Positions 39,949 to 49,174 of a stretch of DNA of 64,000 bases are shown piece by piece. How positions within the stretch are numbered: position 1 is the first letter of the stretch; each line of letters begins with the position of its first letter. The notes under the pieces are model-generated. The model had not been told where the DNA came from and did no database searches. It saw only the letters and a list, made by a program, of their open reading frames with translations. The DNA is taken from assembly GCF_900110765.1 (NCBI RefSeq), contig NZ_FOEO01000002.1, forward strand, positions 310,001-374,000, read 5' to 3'. A program made the translations under genes and the position numbers. This DNA is from Pseudomonas sp. NFACC02. Lineage in GTDB: Bacteria > Pseudomonadota > Gammaproteobacteria > Pseudomonadales > Pseudomonadaceae.

Positions 39949-40185
39949 GCCATTGCCATTGCCATTGCTACTGCTACTGCTCTTGCTTCTCTCACCGCGA
40001 CAGTTCAGACACCACAAAACGCGACGTGGGTGCAGGCTGAACGCAGGCGTCGCCGGAGTGAGCAACCCGACGAAGGAGGGCCGAGCCAAGAGCCAACTTT
40101 TGGTCACTTGGGGTTATCAAGTAACTCGCCGAAGGCGAAACAGAAAGGCCTTAACGCCGAACCAACATCAGCGCCAACCGGGTAA
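39949..40185 (-). repeat. Large interspersed repeat, copy B (inverted relative to copy A)
   Basis: Minus-strand copy of the element at 36655-36970, lacking the 82-bp GCGACGC-bounded unit. The end facing the chemoreceptor gene is again a hexamer array (39949-39990): three GCCATT, two GCTACT, GCTCTT and GCTTCT. The array position is conserved while its sequence differs from copy A. Confidence 0.7.
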
Positions 40186-40229
40186 AGGGAAATCCCCCCA
40201 ACCAGCGCCAACCCACCAGAACAAAAAAC

Positions 40230-41294
40230 CTACCCCGGCAACCGCACCGTCTTCTTCGCACTGGTAAACAACCCCCACGTCGACATGAACAACGCCGCAA
40301 TCATCGGCCCGATCACGAAGCCGTTCAGCCCGAACACCGCCATCCCGCCCAGCGTGGAAATCAGAATCAGATAATCCGGCATCCGCGTGTCCTTACCCAC
40401 CAGAATCGGCCGCAACACGTTATCCACCAGCCCGATCACAAACACGCCGAACAACCCCAACACCACGCCTTGCCAGATCATCCCGCTGAGCAGGAAATAC
40501 ACCGCCACCGGCGCCCAGATAATGCCTGCCCCTACCGCCGGCAAGAGCGACAGAAACGCCATCGCCACCGCCCACAGCAATGCACTGGGAATGTCCAGCA
40601 CCCAGAAAATCAAACCGCCCAGTGCGCCCTGGGTGAGCGCCACCACCACGTTACCCTTCACCGTCGCGCGGACCACACGGGTGAACTTCAACTGCAGCCG
40701 GCGCTTTTGCGGTTCAGCCAATGGAATCGCGATGCGGATCCGGCGGGTCAGGTCCTGGCCATCCCGCAGAAAGAAGAACAGCAGGTACAGCATGATGAAA
40801 AAACTCACGACAAAATCGAATGTGCCCTGCCCGAAACTGAACGCCTGGGTCGCGAGGTACTGGCTGCCCTGCATCGCAGCCTTGGAGATCTTGTCCTGCA
40901 GCCCTTTGAAGTCCCCCATGCCCAGTCGATCCAGCCAATGCTGCATCGACCCCGGCAACAACGCTTTGAATTCCGCGAGGTACTTGGGAATGTCGATCTG
41001 GCCGCTTTCGACATTCTTGTAGAGCGCCGCGCCCTCTTGAACCATCAGCATGCTGATGATAATGACCGGAAGAATCGCGATCACCAGGCACACCATCAAG
41101 GTACACACGGAGGTGAGGTTGCGTTGCCAGCCGAAACGCGCGAGCAGACGGCGCTGGAGCGGCGCAAAGATAATGCCCAGAATCACCGCCCAGAACACCG
41201 CGCCATAAAACGGCAGCAGAATCCAGATGAACGCGATGGTCACCAACACCAGAAGCAGCATCAGGGTTTTGTTTTGCAGCGAAGTTTCGTTCAT
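40230..41294 (-). CDS. AI-2E transporter family (UPF0118) permease
   Basis: Membrane protein (354 aa) with about eight helices in the family layout: two N-terminal pairs, a periplasmic amphipathic stretch (about 85-150) and a C-terminal bundle. PGLxGA-type segments and VGKDTRMPDYLILISTLGGM are typical. Family members have been linked to AI-2 export (TqsA), Na+/H+ antiport and small-molecule efflux, so the substrate is uncertain. It lies between the two chemoreceptor genes, on the same strand as the sCache receptor gene. Confidence 0.85.
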   Translation of the reverse strand: MNETSLQNKTLMLLLVLVTIAFIWILLPFYGAVFWAVILGIIFAPLQRRLLARFGWQRNLTSVCTLMVCLVIAILPVIIISMLMVQEGAALYKNVESGQIDIPKYLAEFKALLPGSMQHWLDRLGMGDFKGLQDKISKAAMQGSQYLATQAFSFGQGTFDFVVSFFIMLYLLFFFLRDGQDLTRRIRIAIPLAEPQKRRLQLKFTRVVRATVKGNVVVALTQGALGGLIFWVLDIPSALLWAVAMAFLSLLPAVGAGIIWAPVAVYFLLSGMIWQGVVLGLFGVFVIGLVDNVLRPILVGKDTRMPDYLILISTLGGMAVFGLNGFVIGPMIAALFMSTWGLFTSAKKTVRLPG

Positions 41295-41459
41295 GTTCCT
41301 TCCATGTCATTGAGCCCCACTGAACGTACGGCCTAATGGTTAGTCCGCCAATCGTCACAGGAGTGCCGCCTGTAACGTAGACGAAACAAGGGTTGGAATC
41401 ATGAGGGAGAAGTTTCGTGGCGGGCCGTTGCGACCTGCCACGATGCGTTTGAGACCGTG

Positions 41460-43139
41460 TCAGGTGCGGAACTGGCCGACCAGTTGCCCGAGACGCTGGT
41501 TGAGCTCGGTCAGGTTGCGCGTTGTGTTGGCGCTGTGACGGGTTTCGTCTGCCACGCTTTCGACCGCCGACGCAATCTGGTGCACGCTGCGATTGATCTC
41601 TTCCGCAACCGCTGTCTGCTCCTCTGCAGCACTCGCGATCTGCGCGTTCATCGAGTTGATGGTGCCGATCAACTGACCAATGGTGTCCAGCGATGCACCG
41701 GCTTCGTTGGCCCGCGCCGAGGTGCCATCACCCGCCTCACTGGAACGGCGCATCGCCGCAACCGCGCCTTGCGTGCCCTGCTGCAGACGATCGATCATGC
41801 CCTGGATTTCCTGTGTGCTTTGCTGGGTACGACTGGCCAGCGCACGGACTTCATCGGCCACCACCGCAAACCCGCGTCCCGCCTCGCCGGCCCGCGCGGC
41901 TTCGATCGCCGCGTTCAGCGCCAGCAGGTTGGTTTGCTCGGCGATGGAGCGGATCACGCCCAGCACGCCGACAATCGAGGTCACGTCGTTCTGCAGGCTG
42001 TCCAGCGAGGTCCCGCTGTGACGGATGTCATTCACCAGGGCGTGAATCTGCTCAATGCTGCCGTCGACCACACGCTTGGCCGCCTGACCTTCTTCGTCAG
42101 TTTGCTGTGCGGCCACCGACGCGCCCTGAGCGCTCTTGGCCACTTCCTGCGCGGCTGCCGACATCTGGTTGATGGCCGTCGCGACCTGATCTGTCTCGTG
42201 ACGTTGACGTTCCATGGCCTGCTCGGAGCGCTGTGCCTGGTCAGTGACCTCACCGACGAGGTCCGTGAGCTGGCCCGTCATTTCAGCGATCTGCCGCACC
42301 AGGCCGTGGATCTTGTCGACGAAGCGGTTGAACGAGCCGGCCAGTTCGCCGAGCTCGTCCTGAGAGGTCACCGTCAGGCGCCGGGTCAGGTCGCCCTCCC
42401 CTGCGGCAATGTCATCCAGGTTGGCTTTCATCTGGCGCAGTGGCCGCAAGAGGCCACCCGCCATCCAGACGCCGACCACGGTAATGATCACCAGCACCAG
42501 AAGTGCGATGCCAACGATGGTGATCAGCATGTTCTGCACCCGCTCACTCACGTTCTTCTCGACCTCGGCGACCTTCGCGTCGATGTTGTCCAGATTGACG
42601 GAAGAGCCTACCGCCATGTCCCACTTAGGCAGGTATTCGGAGTAACCGAGCTTGGGCACCAGTTCGCTGGAGCCTGGAAGCGGCGAAGAGTATTCGAGGT
42701 AATGGGTCCCGGCCTTCGCGACGTCGACAAGACCGGCGTTGACGTACACGCCGTTGGGATCGCGAGCATCCTTGAAACTCTTGCCGACGCCGTCAGGACT
42801 GCTGCCCTTGAACAGGCGTACTGCCTGAGAGTCATACCCGAAGAAATAGCCGTCTTTGGCGTACTGGACCTGCGAAAGCATCTTGATGACTTGCGCACGG
42901 GCCTCCATGTCGCCCGGTGCCGACGCGTCATACAAGGGCTTGATGGTACCGATGGCCACCGCGACGTAGCTTTGCAGCGTTGCCTTGGCCTCGGCGAGCA
43001 GGTGTTGACGGGTGTCTTCCACCTCACGTTTCGCTTGATCGCGCAACATGACCACCGTGCTGACGCTGACAATCAATGCAAACAGCAAGACCGGAAGCAC
43101 CGCAAGCGTGAGAACTCTGGCTTTCAGATTCAGGCGCAT
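41460..43139 (-). CDS. Methyl-accepting chemotaxis protein with sCache sensor (CtpM-like)
   Basis: Chemoreceptor (559 aa). TM1 is at about 9-31, a single Cache (sCache_2) domain at about 32-195 ([37 protein letters not shown]), TM2 at about 203-226, then HAMP and the signalling tip [20 protein letters not shown]. sCache_2 receptors usually bind small carboxylates. P. aeruginosa CtpM (PA2652, malate) sits near nuoN and bqsRS as here, so an organic-acid ligand is a reasonable inference. I start at ATG 43139 ([10 protein letters not shown]), after AAAGG; 31 further in-frame residues upstream look noncoding. Confidence 0.9.
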   Translation of the reverse strand: MRLNLKARVLTLAVLPVLLFALIVSVSTVVMLRDQAKREVEDTRQHLLAEAKATLQSYVAVAIGTIKPLYDASAPGDMEARAQVIKMLSQVQYAKDGYFFGYDSQAVRLFKGSSPDGVGKSFKDARDPNGVYVNAGLVDVAKAGTHYLEYSSPLPGSSELVPKLGYSEYLPKWDMAVGSSVNLDNIDAKVAEVEKNVSERVQNMLITIVGIALLVLVIITVVGVWMAGGLLRPLRQMKANLDDIAAGEGDLTRRLTVTSQDELGELAGSFNRFVDKIHGLVRQIAEMTGQLTDLVGEVTDQAQRSEQAMERQRHETDQVATAINQMSAAAQEVAKSAQGASVAAQQTDEEGQAAKRVVDGSIEQIHALVNDIRHSGTSLDSLQNDVTSIVGVLGVIRSIAEQTNLLALNAAIEAARAGEAGRGFAVVADEVRALASRTQQSTQEIQGMIDRLQQGTQGAVAAMRRSSEAGDGTSARANEAGASLDTIGQLIGTINSMNAQIASAAEEQTAVAEEINRSVHQIASAVESVADETRHSANTTRNLTELNQRLGQLVGQFRT

Positions 43140-43232
43140 ATATCCGTGACCTTTTATTTTTGTGTGCGTTACGCCGTTGGGCTCCTTAACGGTTAACGGC
43201 CCCGCCCGGCAAAAGTTGAGGTCAACGGGCAA

Positions 43233-44567
43233 TCAGTCGATGATCGGATGCCCCGTTCGCTCAGGCAGATCGATCCGCACCTGAAGGCCGCCCAGCGGGC
43301 TGTCCAGCAACTGAATACGTCCGCCCCAGGATTCGACGATGTCCTTGACGATACCCAGGCCGAGACCGTGCCCCGTAACCTGCTCATCCAGACGATTGCC
43401 ACGACCCAGCACCTCTTCGCGCTGATCCGGCGCAATGCCCGGCCCATCGTCGTCGATCAACAGGCAATAGCCACCCGACACCTCAGTGATGCACAGGCAA
43501 ATACGGCTGTCCGCCCATTTGCACGCGTTGTCCATCACATTACCCAGCAATTCGAGGATATCCTCCCGGTCCCATGGCAGAACCAGCCCTGGAGCAACCT
43601 GGTTGTTCAACTCCAGGTGTTCGCCGTGAATCATCCGCAAGGTGGAAAAAAGGCCCGGCAGTTCAACGTCGCAATCGAAACGCACACCGGGCAAGGCGTC
43701 CCCCGAAAGCCGGGCGCGATTGAGCTCACGCTCCAGACGTTGCTGAATCTGCTGCAACTGATCGCGCAACGTGGCCCGAACCTGGGGGTGCTGCTCCAGC
43801 TTCTGGCTTTCGGTGAGACTCATCAGGACGGCCATCGGGGTTTTCAGCGCATGCCCCAGGTTGCCCAGTGCGTTGCGCGAGCGCTTGAGGCTGTCCTCGG
43901 TGTGCGCCAACAAGTGATTGATCTGTGCCACCAGTGGCTTCAACTCAACCGGTACGGCTTCGTCGAGTTGGGAGCGCTGACCTTGTTGCAATTGAGATAT
44001 CTGCTCGCGCGCGGTGTCCAGCGGACGCAATGCCCGGCGCACAGTGACGCGCTGCAAGGCCAGTATCAGAATCAGCGCCGCCAGCCCAAGCCCCAGACCA
44101 ATGCGCTGAACCAACGCAAAACTGGCCTGAACCGGTGTGTAGTCCTGGGCGACGGTGATCGAGATTTTCTGACCGAATTTGCGGTATTCGGAGTGCAGCA
44201 GCAGCAACGACTGCTTCGTTTTTTCCAGCTCAAGGTCAGCATGCAGCCCAGGCTGCTCGGGCTGCGGCAATTCAACGTCCCACAGGGATCGCGAGCGCCA
44301 GTGACCGCCATCGAAGTCGATGCGGAAGTAATGACCGGAATACGGTCGCTGATAACCGGGTGAGAGACGGTGTTCATCCAGTTGAAGACCGGTGGGTCCA
44401 CGGACGATCGCCACCAGCAGCAACTCACTGTCGTTGCGCAGCCCGGATTCCAGATAGCGCTGCAGCCCGACCTCGAACAGCCAGAGACTGATCTGCGCCA
44501 ACACCAGCCCAACGATCAGCAGTACGCTGATCAGACCAAGACTCAAGCGGCGCTGGATCGACCTCAC
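43233..44567 (-). CDS. bqsS: Sensor histidine kinase, BqsS/CarS-like
   Basis: Membrane kinase (444 aa) with TM1 about 9-31, a periplasmic loop 32-155 and TM2 about 158-176. The H-box [11 protein letters not shown] has its histidine near residue 239, followed by a PhoQ-like ATPase domain with the N-box [14 protein letters not shown] and [12 protein letters not shown]. It starts with GTG 44567, overlapping the regulator stop. In P. aeruginosa, BqsS senses Fe(II) through a periplasmic RExxE; here the corresponding position reads R44-N-D-S-E48. Identification rests on operon order and the BqsR box as well as homology. Confidence 0.75.
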   Translation of the reverse strand: MRSIQRRLSLGLISVLLIVGLVLAQISLWLFEVGLQRYLESGLRNDSELLLVAIVRGPTGLQLDEHRLSPGYQRPYSGHYFRIDFDGGHWRSRSLWDVELPQPEQPGLHADLELEKTKQSLLLLHSEYRKFGQKISITVAQDYTPVQASFALVQRIGLGLGLAALILILALQRVTVRRALRPLDTAREQISQLQQGQRSQLDEAVPVELKPLVAQINHLLAHTEDSLKRSRNALGNLGHALKTPMAVLMSLTESQKLEQHPQVRATLRDQLQQIQQRLERELNRARLSGDALPGVRFDCDVELPGLFSTLRMIHGEHLELNNQVAPGLVLPWDREDILELLGNVMDNACKWADSRICLCITEVSGGYCLLIDDDGPGIAPDQREEVLGRGNRLDEQVTGHGLGLGIVKDIVESWGGRIQLLDSPLGGLQVRIDLPERTGHPIID

Positions 44568-45232
44568 CCGCCACTCCCGCCGAACCGGTAACCCTGGCCG
44601 CGCCGGGTTTCCACGACCGCTCGCCCCAGCTTGCGACGCAGGTGATTGACATGAACTTCGATCACATTCGAATCCCGCTCGTTCTCACCATCGTACAAAT
44701 GTTCGGCCAGATGGCTTTTGGAGAGGATCTGCTCGGGGTGCAGCATGAAATAACGCAGTAACCGAAACTCGGCGGCGGTCAGTTGAATGTCTTCGCCGTC
44801 GCGGCTGACGCACTGGCGGCCTTCGTCCAGATGCAGCCCGGCGGCTTCCAGCTTCGGTTGATTGGCCAGGCCACGGGCACGGCGCAACAGCGCCTGAATG
44901 CGCAACTGCAACTCTTCGGGGTGAAAAGGCTTGGTGAGGTAGTCATCGGCACCGGCCTTGAGGCCTTCGATCCGCTCGGCCCACGAGCCACGCGCAGTCA
45001 GAATGAGCACCGGGGTCGACAACCCGTCCGCACGCCATCTCTGCAGGACCTCAAGGCCAGGAACCCCGGGCAATCCAAGGTCGAGCACGATCAGGTCGTA
45101 AGGCTCGCTCGCGCCTTGATGGATGGCGTCCCGGCCATCGGCCAGCCAGTCGACCGCGTACCCCTGACGGCTGAGTCCGCTGATCAGTTCATCCGCCAGG
45201 GGAACGCTGTCTTCAACCAATAGCAACCGCAT
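44564..45232 (-). CDS. bqsR: OmpR-family response regulator, BqsR/CarR-like
   Basis: DNA-binding regulator (222 aa). The receiver domain (1-115) has the acidic pair E7/D8, phosphoacceptor D51 (IVLDLGLPG), LTARG and K in TKPFHPEEL. The winged helix (125-220) has the recognition helix region [18 protein letters not shown] and ends GQGYRFGG. I start at ATG 45232, overlapping the upstream PepSY gene as TGATG; a TTG one codon earlier is less likely. A perfect TTAAG-N6-TTAAG box before the operon suggests autoregulation. Confidence 0.8.
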   Translation of the reverse strand: MRLLLVEDSVPLADELISGLSRQGYAVDWLADGRDAIHQGASEPYDLIVLDLGLPGVPGLEVLQRWRADGLSTPVLILTARGSWAERIEGLKAGADDYLTKPFHPEELQLRIQALLRRARGLANQPKLEAAGLHLDEGRQCVSRDGEDIQLTAAEFRLLRYFMLHPEQILSKSHLAEHLYDGENERDSNVIEVHVNHLRRKLGRAVVETRRGQGYRFGGSGG

Positions 45233-45579
45233 CAATCGTCTTCCTTGTCTTGCAACAAACGACAGTCCCGGGCATCGAACTTCAACTCGCGGACCACATG
45301 GTCGGCCGTCAGCAGTTCGATTTCATAGACCAGCACGTCGTGTTTCTCTTCAAGCTCCGCTTCCAGAAGCTTTGAGCCCGGATATCGCCCCAGTGCCTCT
45401 TCGATGAATTGCTCAAGCGGCAGGATGACACCTTCCTGACGCAACTTGAGCACTTCATCCTGATCCAGGTCGCGTGCCGAGCTGACCGTAGCAATCATGA
45501 CGGCACCGACCGCCAGTAAACAGTAAACGAAACCCTGACCCGGCCGTTTACCGGCAAAGCGACGTTTACGCGCGTTCAT
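45232..45579 (-). CDS. PepSY domain protein, second gene of the bqs-like operon (BqsQ-like)
   Basis: Small exported or membrane-anchored protein (115 aa). A basic N terminus ([16 protein letters not shown]) precedes one hydrophobic segment (17-33) that may be an uncleaved signal anchor. A PepSY fold follows ([27 protein letters not shown], then [21 protein letters not shown]). Such proteins next to two-component systems often modulate the sensor or bind metals in the periplasm; the role here is inferred. Start and stop overlap both neighbours as TGATG. Confidence 0.8.
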   Translation of the reverse strand: MNARKRRFAGKRPGQGFVYCLLAVGAVMIATVSSARDLDQDEVLKLRQEGVILPLEQFIEEALGRYPGSKLLEAELEEKHDVLVYEIELLTADHVVRELKFDARDCRLLQDKEDD

Positions 45580-45887
45580 CAGGTGTCCTGATGGTCTTTG
45601 AGTACCTGGCCGCTGACCGCATCAAGTTCGACGTCCCACTCGACGCCCTTGGCATCGCGCAGTTCGACTTGATAGATATATTTGCCATATTCCTCTTCCA
45701 GCTCGGTGTCGGTCACGGTCGCGTTCGGGTGTTTGGCCAGCGCCGCGGCGTTGAGTTTTTCGAAAGACTGAATAGTACCTGCATCGCGCAGTTTCAGCGC
45801 CTCATCCGGGCCCAGATCCTTGGCCTGAACGTAACCGGCAGTGACAGCGAGGGCAGTGGCAGCAAAAAAAGCAGTCAAGGTGTTCAT
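45579..45887 (-). CDS. PepSY domain protein, first gene of the bqs-like operon (BqsP-like)
   Basis: Secreted periplasmic protein (102 aa) with a clear signal peptide 1-23 (ending YVQA before KDLGPDEALKL). A single PepSY unit follows (FEKLNAAALAKHPNATVTDTELEEEYG, then YIYQVELRDAKGVEWDVELDAVSGQVL). The start at ATG 45887 leaves 55 bp to the BqsR-type box. It shares the (K/R)DL.x.DE.LKLR opening with the next gene, so the two arose by duplication. Longer in-frame extension upstream runs through the promoter and is rejected. Confidence 0.82.
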   Translation of the reverse strand: MNTLTAFFAATALAVTAGYVQAKDLGPDEALKLRDAGTIQSFEKLNAAALAKHPNATVTDTELEEEYGKYIYQVELRDAKGVEWDVELDAVSGQVLKDHQDT

Positions 45888-45942
45888 GAGTGAATCTCCG
45901 TTGTAGTCGTGATGTTTACGGAATCCACGATAACCAACCGAA

Positions 45943-45958
45943 CTTAATTGAAGCTTAA
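45943..45958 (-). promoter_or_regulatory. BqsR-type operator (TTAAG-N6-TTAAG)
   Basis: On the minus strand: TTAAG-CTTCAA-TTAAG, an exact match to the tandem-repeat site described for P. aeruginosa BqsR. It lies upstream of the first PepSY gene in the sense direction, with a TATCGT -10-like hexamer about 12 bp further on. Confidence 0.75.
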
Positions 45959-46046
45959 TGTTCTGGCTACATGCCATCACCCTGCTCAGACTCCCCGATC
46001 GCCTGACAGCGGATATAATCCGCGCCTGACTGCCCCTGGAGTGCTC

Positions 46047-47129
46047 ATGAGCGCCATTCACATCACATCCCCCGCGCTGACGATCAAGGCCGGTCGACGC
46101 GCCATGACGCGCATTCGCGAGCAGGGCCTGAAGCCTGCGGACGTCGGGATCCTTCCCGGCGCGGCTGGCGGCCCGAAGGCGCTGGGCATTCAAGGGCTGG
46201 ATCTGGCGCTGTTTGGCGAATGGCTGCCGCGTTTTGAGCGTGAACGCTCGCTGATCGGCGCCTCGATTGGCGCCTGGCGGTTTGCGAGTGCGTGCCTGCC
46301 CGACCCGGTGGAAGGCCTGGAACGGCTTGGACGGTTGTACAACGAGCAGCGCTTCGCCAAGGGCGTGACCATGGCCGAGGTCACACAGAGTTGCGTGAAG
46401 ATGCTCGACGACCTGTTGCAGGGGCGCGATGCCAGCGTACTGAGCAATCCGCACTACCGCCTGAACATCATGATCGTCAAAAGCCACGGCCTGCTGGCGA
46501 TGGACCATCGCGGTCGCCTCGGGCTTGGGCTCGGCTCGGTGATCGCCAACAACCTGATCGGGCGGGCACGGCTGTCACGGCATTTCGAACGCCTGATCAT
46601 GCATGACGCGCGCCTGCCTCCGCCTCTTTCCGGGCTGACGGATTTCCCCTCCCGAAACCTGCACCTTGATGAATTCAACTTGCGTCAGGCATTGCTGGCT
46701 TCAGGCTCTATTCCCATGGTCATGCAAGGGGTGACGGACATCCCGGGGGTCGGCCCCGGCACGTTCCGCGATGGTGGATTGCTGGATTACCATCTGGACC
46801 TGCCCTACAGCGGCAGCGATATCGTGCTGTACCCGCACTTCACCGACAAAATCATTCCGGGCTGGTTCGACAAGACCCTGCCCTGGCGTCGAGGGGACCT
46901 GGGCCGGCTGCAGGATGTCGTGCTGCTGGCGCCGTCTCGTGAATACCTCTCGAGCCTGCCGCTGGGCAAACTGCCGGACCGCAGCGATTTCAAGCGCTTC
47001 GTCGGCAAGGACAAGGAACGTCAGGCCTATTGGCGTACGGCAATGGAAAACAGTCGACGCCTGGGCGATGAGTTCATTGAGCTCGTGGACACTGGCCGGC
47101 TGGCGGAGCGGCTGCAAGCGCTGGTTTGA
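46047..47129 (+). CDS. Patatin-like phospholipase family protein
   Basis: Putative acyl hydrolase (360 aa) with the patatin Ser-Asp dyad: nucleophile S73 in GASIG, a glycine-rich oxyanion-hole segment LPGAAGGPKALG (36-47) and the catalytic aspartate near 242 in FRDGGLLDYH. No signal peptide is seen, so it may be cytosolic or exported by another route. I start at ATG 46047 after GGAG. Natural lipid substrate unknown; it is not obviously part of the neighbouring operons. Confidence 0.85.
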   Translation: MSAIHITSPALTIKAGRRAMTRIREQGLKPADVGILPGAAGGPKALGIQGLDLALFGEWLPRFERERSLIGASIGAWRFASACLPDPVEGLERLGRLYNEQRFAKGVTMAEVTQSCVKMLDDLLQGRDASVLSNPHYRLNIMIVKSHGLLAMDHRGRLGLGLGSVIANNLIGRARLSRHFERLIMHDARLPPPLSGLTDFPSRNLHLDEFNLRQALLASGSIPMVMQGVTDIPGVGPGTFRDGGLLDYHLDLPYSGSDIVLYPHFTDKIIPGWFDKTLPWRRGDLGRLQDVVLLAPSREYLSSLPLGKLPDRSDFKRFVGKDKERQAYWRTAMENSRRLGDEFIELVDTGRLAERLQALV

Positions 47130-47260
47130 TACCAGGTTTAACGGAGCGGCGTTAACCGAGCGGTCAGGTTCTGCCTGTTCCTGGCTAAAGCATTGCTGGT
47201 AAACTCGCCACCTGCATTTTTTCGCTCAGGCGATCGCCACCTTTCAAGGCTCTCTATACC

Positions 47261-47617
47261 GTGGAAATCTTCAAGGAATTTACGTTCGAATCGGCTCACC
47301 GTCTTCCTCACGTCCCGGAAGGCCATAAATGCGGCCGTCTGCACGGTCACTCCTTCCGTGTCGCCATTTATCTGCAGGGCGAACCTGATCCGCATACGGG
47401 CTGGATTCGTGACTTCTCCGAGATCAAGACGATTTTCAAACCGCTGTATGAGCGTCTGGACCATAACTACCTGAACGATATTCCCGGCCTGGAAAACCCG
47501 ACCAGTGAAGTGCTGGCCAAGTGGATCTGGAATGAGTTGAAACCGTTGTTGCCTGAGTTGTCGGCAATCCGGATTCATGAAACATGCACCAGCGGTTGTG
47601 TTTATCGCGGTGACTGA
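47261..47617 (+). CDS. queD: 6-carboxy-tetrahydropterin synthase QueD
   Basis: QueD (118 aa) converts 7,8-dihydroneopterin triphosphate to 6-carboxy-5,6,7,8-tetrahydropterin in queuosine biosynthesis. Zinc ligands are H13, H28 and H30, and the catalytic cysteine is C24 (KCGRLHGH). LDHNYLND and the terminal [13 protein letters not shown] complete the family pattern. Translation appears to start at GTG 47261, since [13 protein letters not shown] is the conserved N terminus. A terminator follows. Confidence 0.95.
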   Translation: MEIFKEFTFESAHRLPHVPEGHKCGRLHGHSFRVAIYLQGEPDPHTGWIRDFSEIKTIFKPLYERLDHNYLNDIPGLENPTSEVLAKWIWNELKPLLPELSAIRIHETCTSGCVYRGD

Positions 47618-47633
47618 TGGGTCAGTGATATCT

Positions 47634-47664
47634 ACAAAAAGCCACCTCTGCGGTGGTTTTTTTG
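47634..47664 (+). terminator. Rho-independent terminator after queD
   Basis: AAAAGCCACC-TCTGC-GGTGG followed by seven T. Confidence 0.88.
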
Positions 47665-47782
47665 TGGGCGGTGTTGGCGTTAATAGCGGTGAGGTATTCG
47701 CCTGCTGCGGTATGAAGATCAAGCGCGAGTCGCGCTTTGCGCTCTTTGAGTCCAGGACACGTGTCACTGGTCTTACACAAAA

Positions 47783-47814
47783 CCTGTGGGAGTCAGCTTG
47801 CTGACTCCCACAGG
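47783..47814. repeat. Perfect REP-type palindrome
   Basis: CCTGTGGGAGTCAGC, two-base loop TT, GCTGACTCCCACAGG: 15-bp perfect arms. A single compact member of the GTGGGAG family; could also stop transcription coming from either side. Confidence 0.75.
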
Positions 47815-47927
47815 AGAGCGGCGTTCGTTCAGACCGACCGCTCAAGATGGTCAGGCCATAACCACACAGGCCGGTTACCGATCATGCCGTGAACGATCGA
47901 TCATCAAGCATCTACCGGACGCAACCG

Positions 47928-48887
47928 TCAGAACCGATAAGCCACGGCCAGGTTAGACACCACCGTTCTGCTGGATTGAGAGCCGGAATCGCCGCCATAG
48001 TAGTCACGCTCACCGCTCTGTAGATCCTTGGCGACAACACTGCCCTTCGCTTCCGCGTAAACCTGGTAATCAATGCCGGCCTTCACCGACAGTTTCGGGT
48101 TGACGTCATAGGACACCGCCAACGCCAGGCTTTGCATCCGACCGCTATTGCCCTGGTTGCCGGCAAATGTCAGGTCACGCATGTGATGCTGATCGTAGTC
48201 CCGCGCCTTCACCCACTGGCTGTATTTGAAGCGGCTTTCAACCGTCCAGTCCCGGTAGTGGTAGACACCGACCAGACCCACATAGGGCGTCGCGTAAGAT
48301 TGCCGGTAGGTGATGCCCTTCTCGCCGGCCGGAAACTCCCCTGCGTTATCACGGAATCTCTCGTCCGACGAATAGACATAGCGACCGCCACGGGCTTGCC
48401 AGCCCAATTCATTGCGCTGATAGCCCAGCATGGCGCCAAGGGCCAGACCGCCACGTTTCAGCGCCCACGCGGTCGCCGCGACCTCCGCCTGCCAGGCCTT
48501 CTGCACGCGGGTGTCAGGGTGATCGGAAAAGTCCGTCCAGCCCTCGCCCCCATCGTCCATCCAGTCATAATCCTGCAAGTGACCATCGCCCTTGGCCACT
48601 TTGGTCCAGCCTTTCGCTTCAAGGGAAAGCCAGTCCAGCGGGTGGTAGATCAGGCCCAGATGCAAGGTGGGCACCTGCTTGAGGTCCCAGTTCAACTGAC
48701 TGATTTTCTGGCCATCGTAAGCGTCATACACCTTCTCCTGCGCCTGTCCGTTCAACAGGCCCAGACCCAGACTGACGTCCACACCGCCCAGCTGAAATCG
48801 CTGTTCATCCAGGGTGTGTGCATGCGCAACCGCGTGTTGCCCAACCGTCACGAGGCCCAGCAGCGCCAGCGTTTTACGTACCTTCAT
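47928..48887 (-). CDS. Omptin-family outer-membrane protease
   Basis: Ten-stranded beta-barrel protease (319 aa; signal peptide about 1-23, ending AVAHA). All four omptin catalytic residues are present: D106 and D108 in LQDYDWMDD (OmpT D83, D85), and D232 and H234 in RDYDQHH (OmpT D210, H212). Family landmarks include SQLNWDLK, WTDFSDHPDT, ARGGRYVYSSDERFRD, FPAGEKGITYRQ and the terminal aromatic VAYRF. Omptins cleave cationic peptides and host proteins at the cell surface and need LPS. I start at ATG 48887. The family is best known from enterobacteria, so its presence here is notable. Confidence 0.9.
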   Translation of the reverse strand: MKVRKTLALLGLVTVGQHAVAHAHTLDEQRFQLGGVDVSLGLGLLNGQAQEKVYDAYDGQKISQLNWDLKQVPTLHLGLIYHPLDWLSLEAKGWTKVAKGDGHLQDYDWMDDGGEGWTDFSDHPDTRVQKAWQAEVAATAWALKRGGLALGAMLGYQRNELGWQARGGRYVYSSDERFRDNAGEFPAGEKGITYRQSYATPYVGLVGVYHYRDWTVESRFKYSQWVKARDYDQHHMRDLTFAGNQGNSGRMQSLALAVSYDVNPKLSVKAGIDYQVYAEAKGSVVAKDLQSGERDYYGGDSGSQSSRTVVSNLAVAYRF

Positions 48888-49097
48888 CGACCATCCGTTC
48901 CTTTCGTTTCGAGGGTGTACCGGGCGGCAACGTGCTGCCACGGCAAGCGGCGAAAGGATGAACACTCAAGAAGGAAATTTCTGCCAGCCCGATCCCAAGT
49001 CGGCGTGTGAAAGCTAAACGTTTTGAACGGGATGTTTCCTACAAGAAGTCACGGGGTCGGGCTGCGATCCAAGCGCTACCGGGCGCGGTGTGCAACA

Positions 49098-49135
49098 CAC
49101 AAAAAAAAGGCCGCCCGTTCGCACGGGCAGCCCTT
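49098..49135 (-). terminator. Rho-independent terminator after pepN
   Basis: On the minus strand: GGGCTGCCCGT-GCGA-ACGGGCGGCC followed by eight T, about 40 bp after the pepN stop. Confidence 0.85.
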
Positions 49136-49174
49136 CCATCAACAGCAACTATCAGCAGCAACGACCGACGCGAA

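Larger units (their letters stand above)
39515..40229. other. Repeat-rich intergenic region
   Basis: This 715 bp holds no credible gene. It contains half of the cruciform repeat seen at 55949-56052, a large REP pair and repeat copy B, in that order, ending 44 bp before the AI-2E family gene stop. A GGTTTGAATCC near 39650 resembles a tRNA T-arm, but no cloverleaf can be built around it. Confidence 0.55.
47618..47927. other. Intergenic region between convergent queD and the omptin gene
   Basis: This 310 bp contains the queD terminator and one perfect palindrome; nothing else is recognisable. Confidence 0.5.

Noticed and set aside
36936..39990. CRISPR-like repeats
   Set aside because: The repeats are uninterrupted hexamers or single inverted pairs; there are no regularly spaced unique spacers and no cas genes.
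43140..43232. 31-codon N-terminal extension of the sCache chemoreceptor
   Set aside because: It would place the signal-anchor helix far from the N terminus; AAAGG lies before ATG 43139, which gives the usual receptor start.
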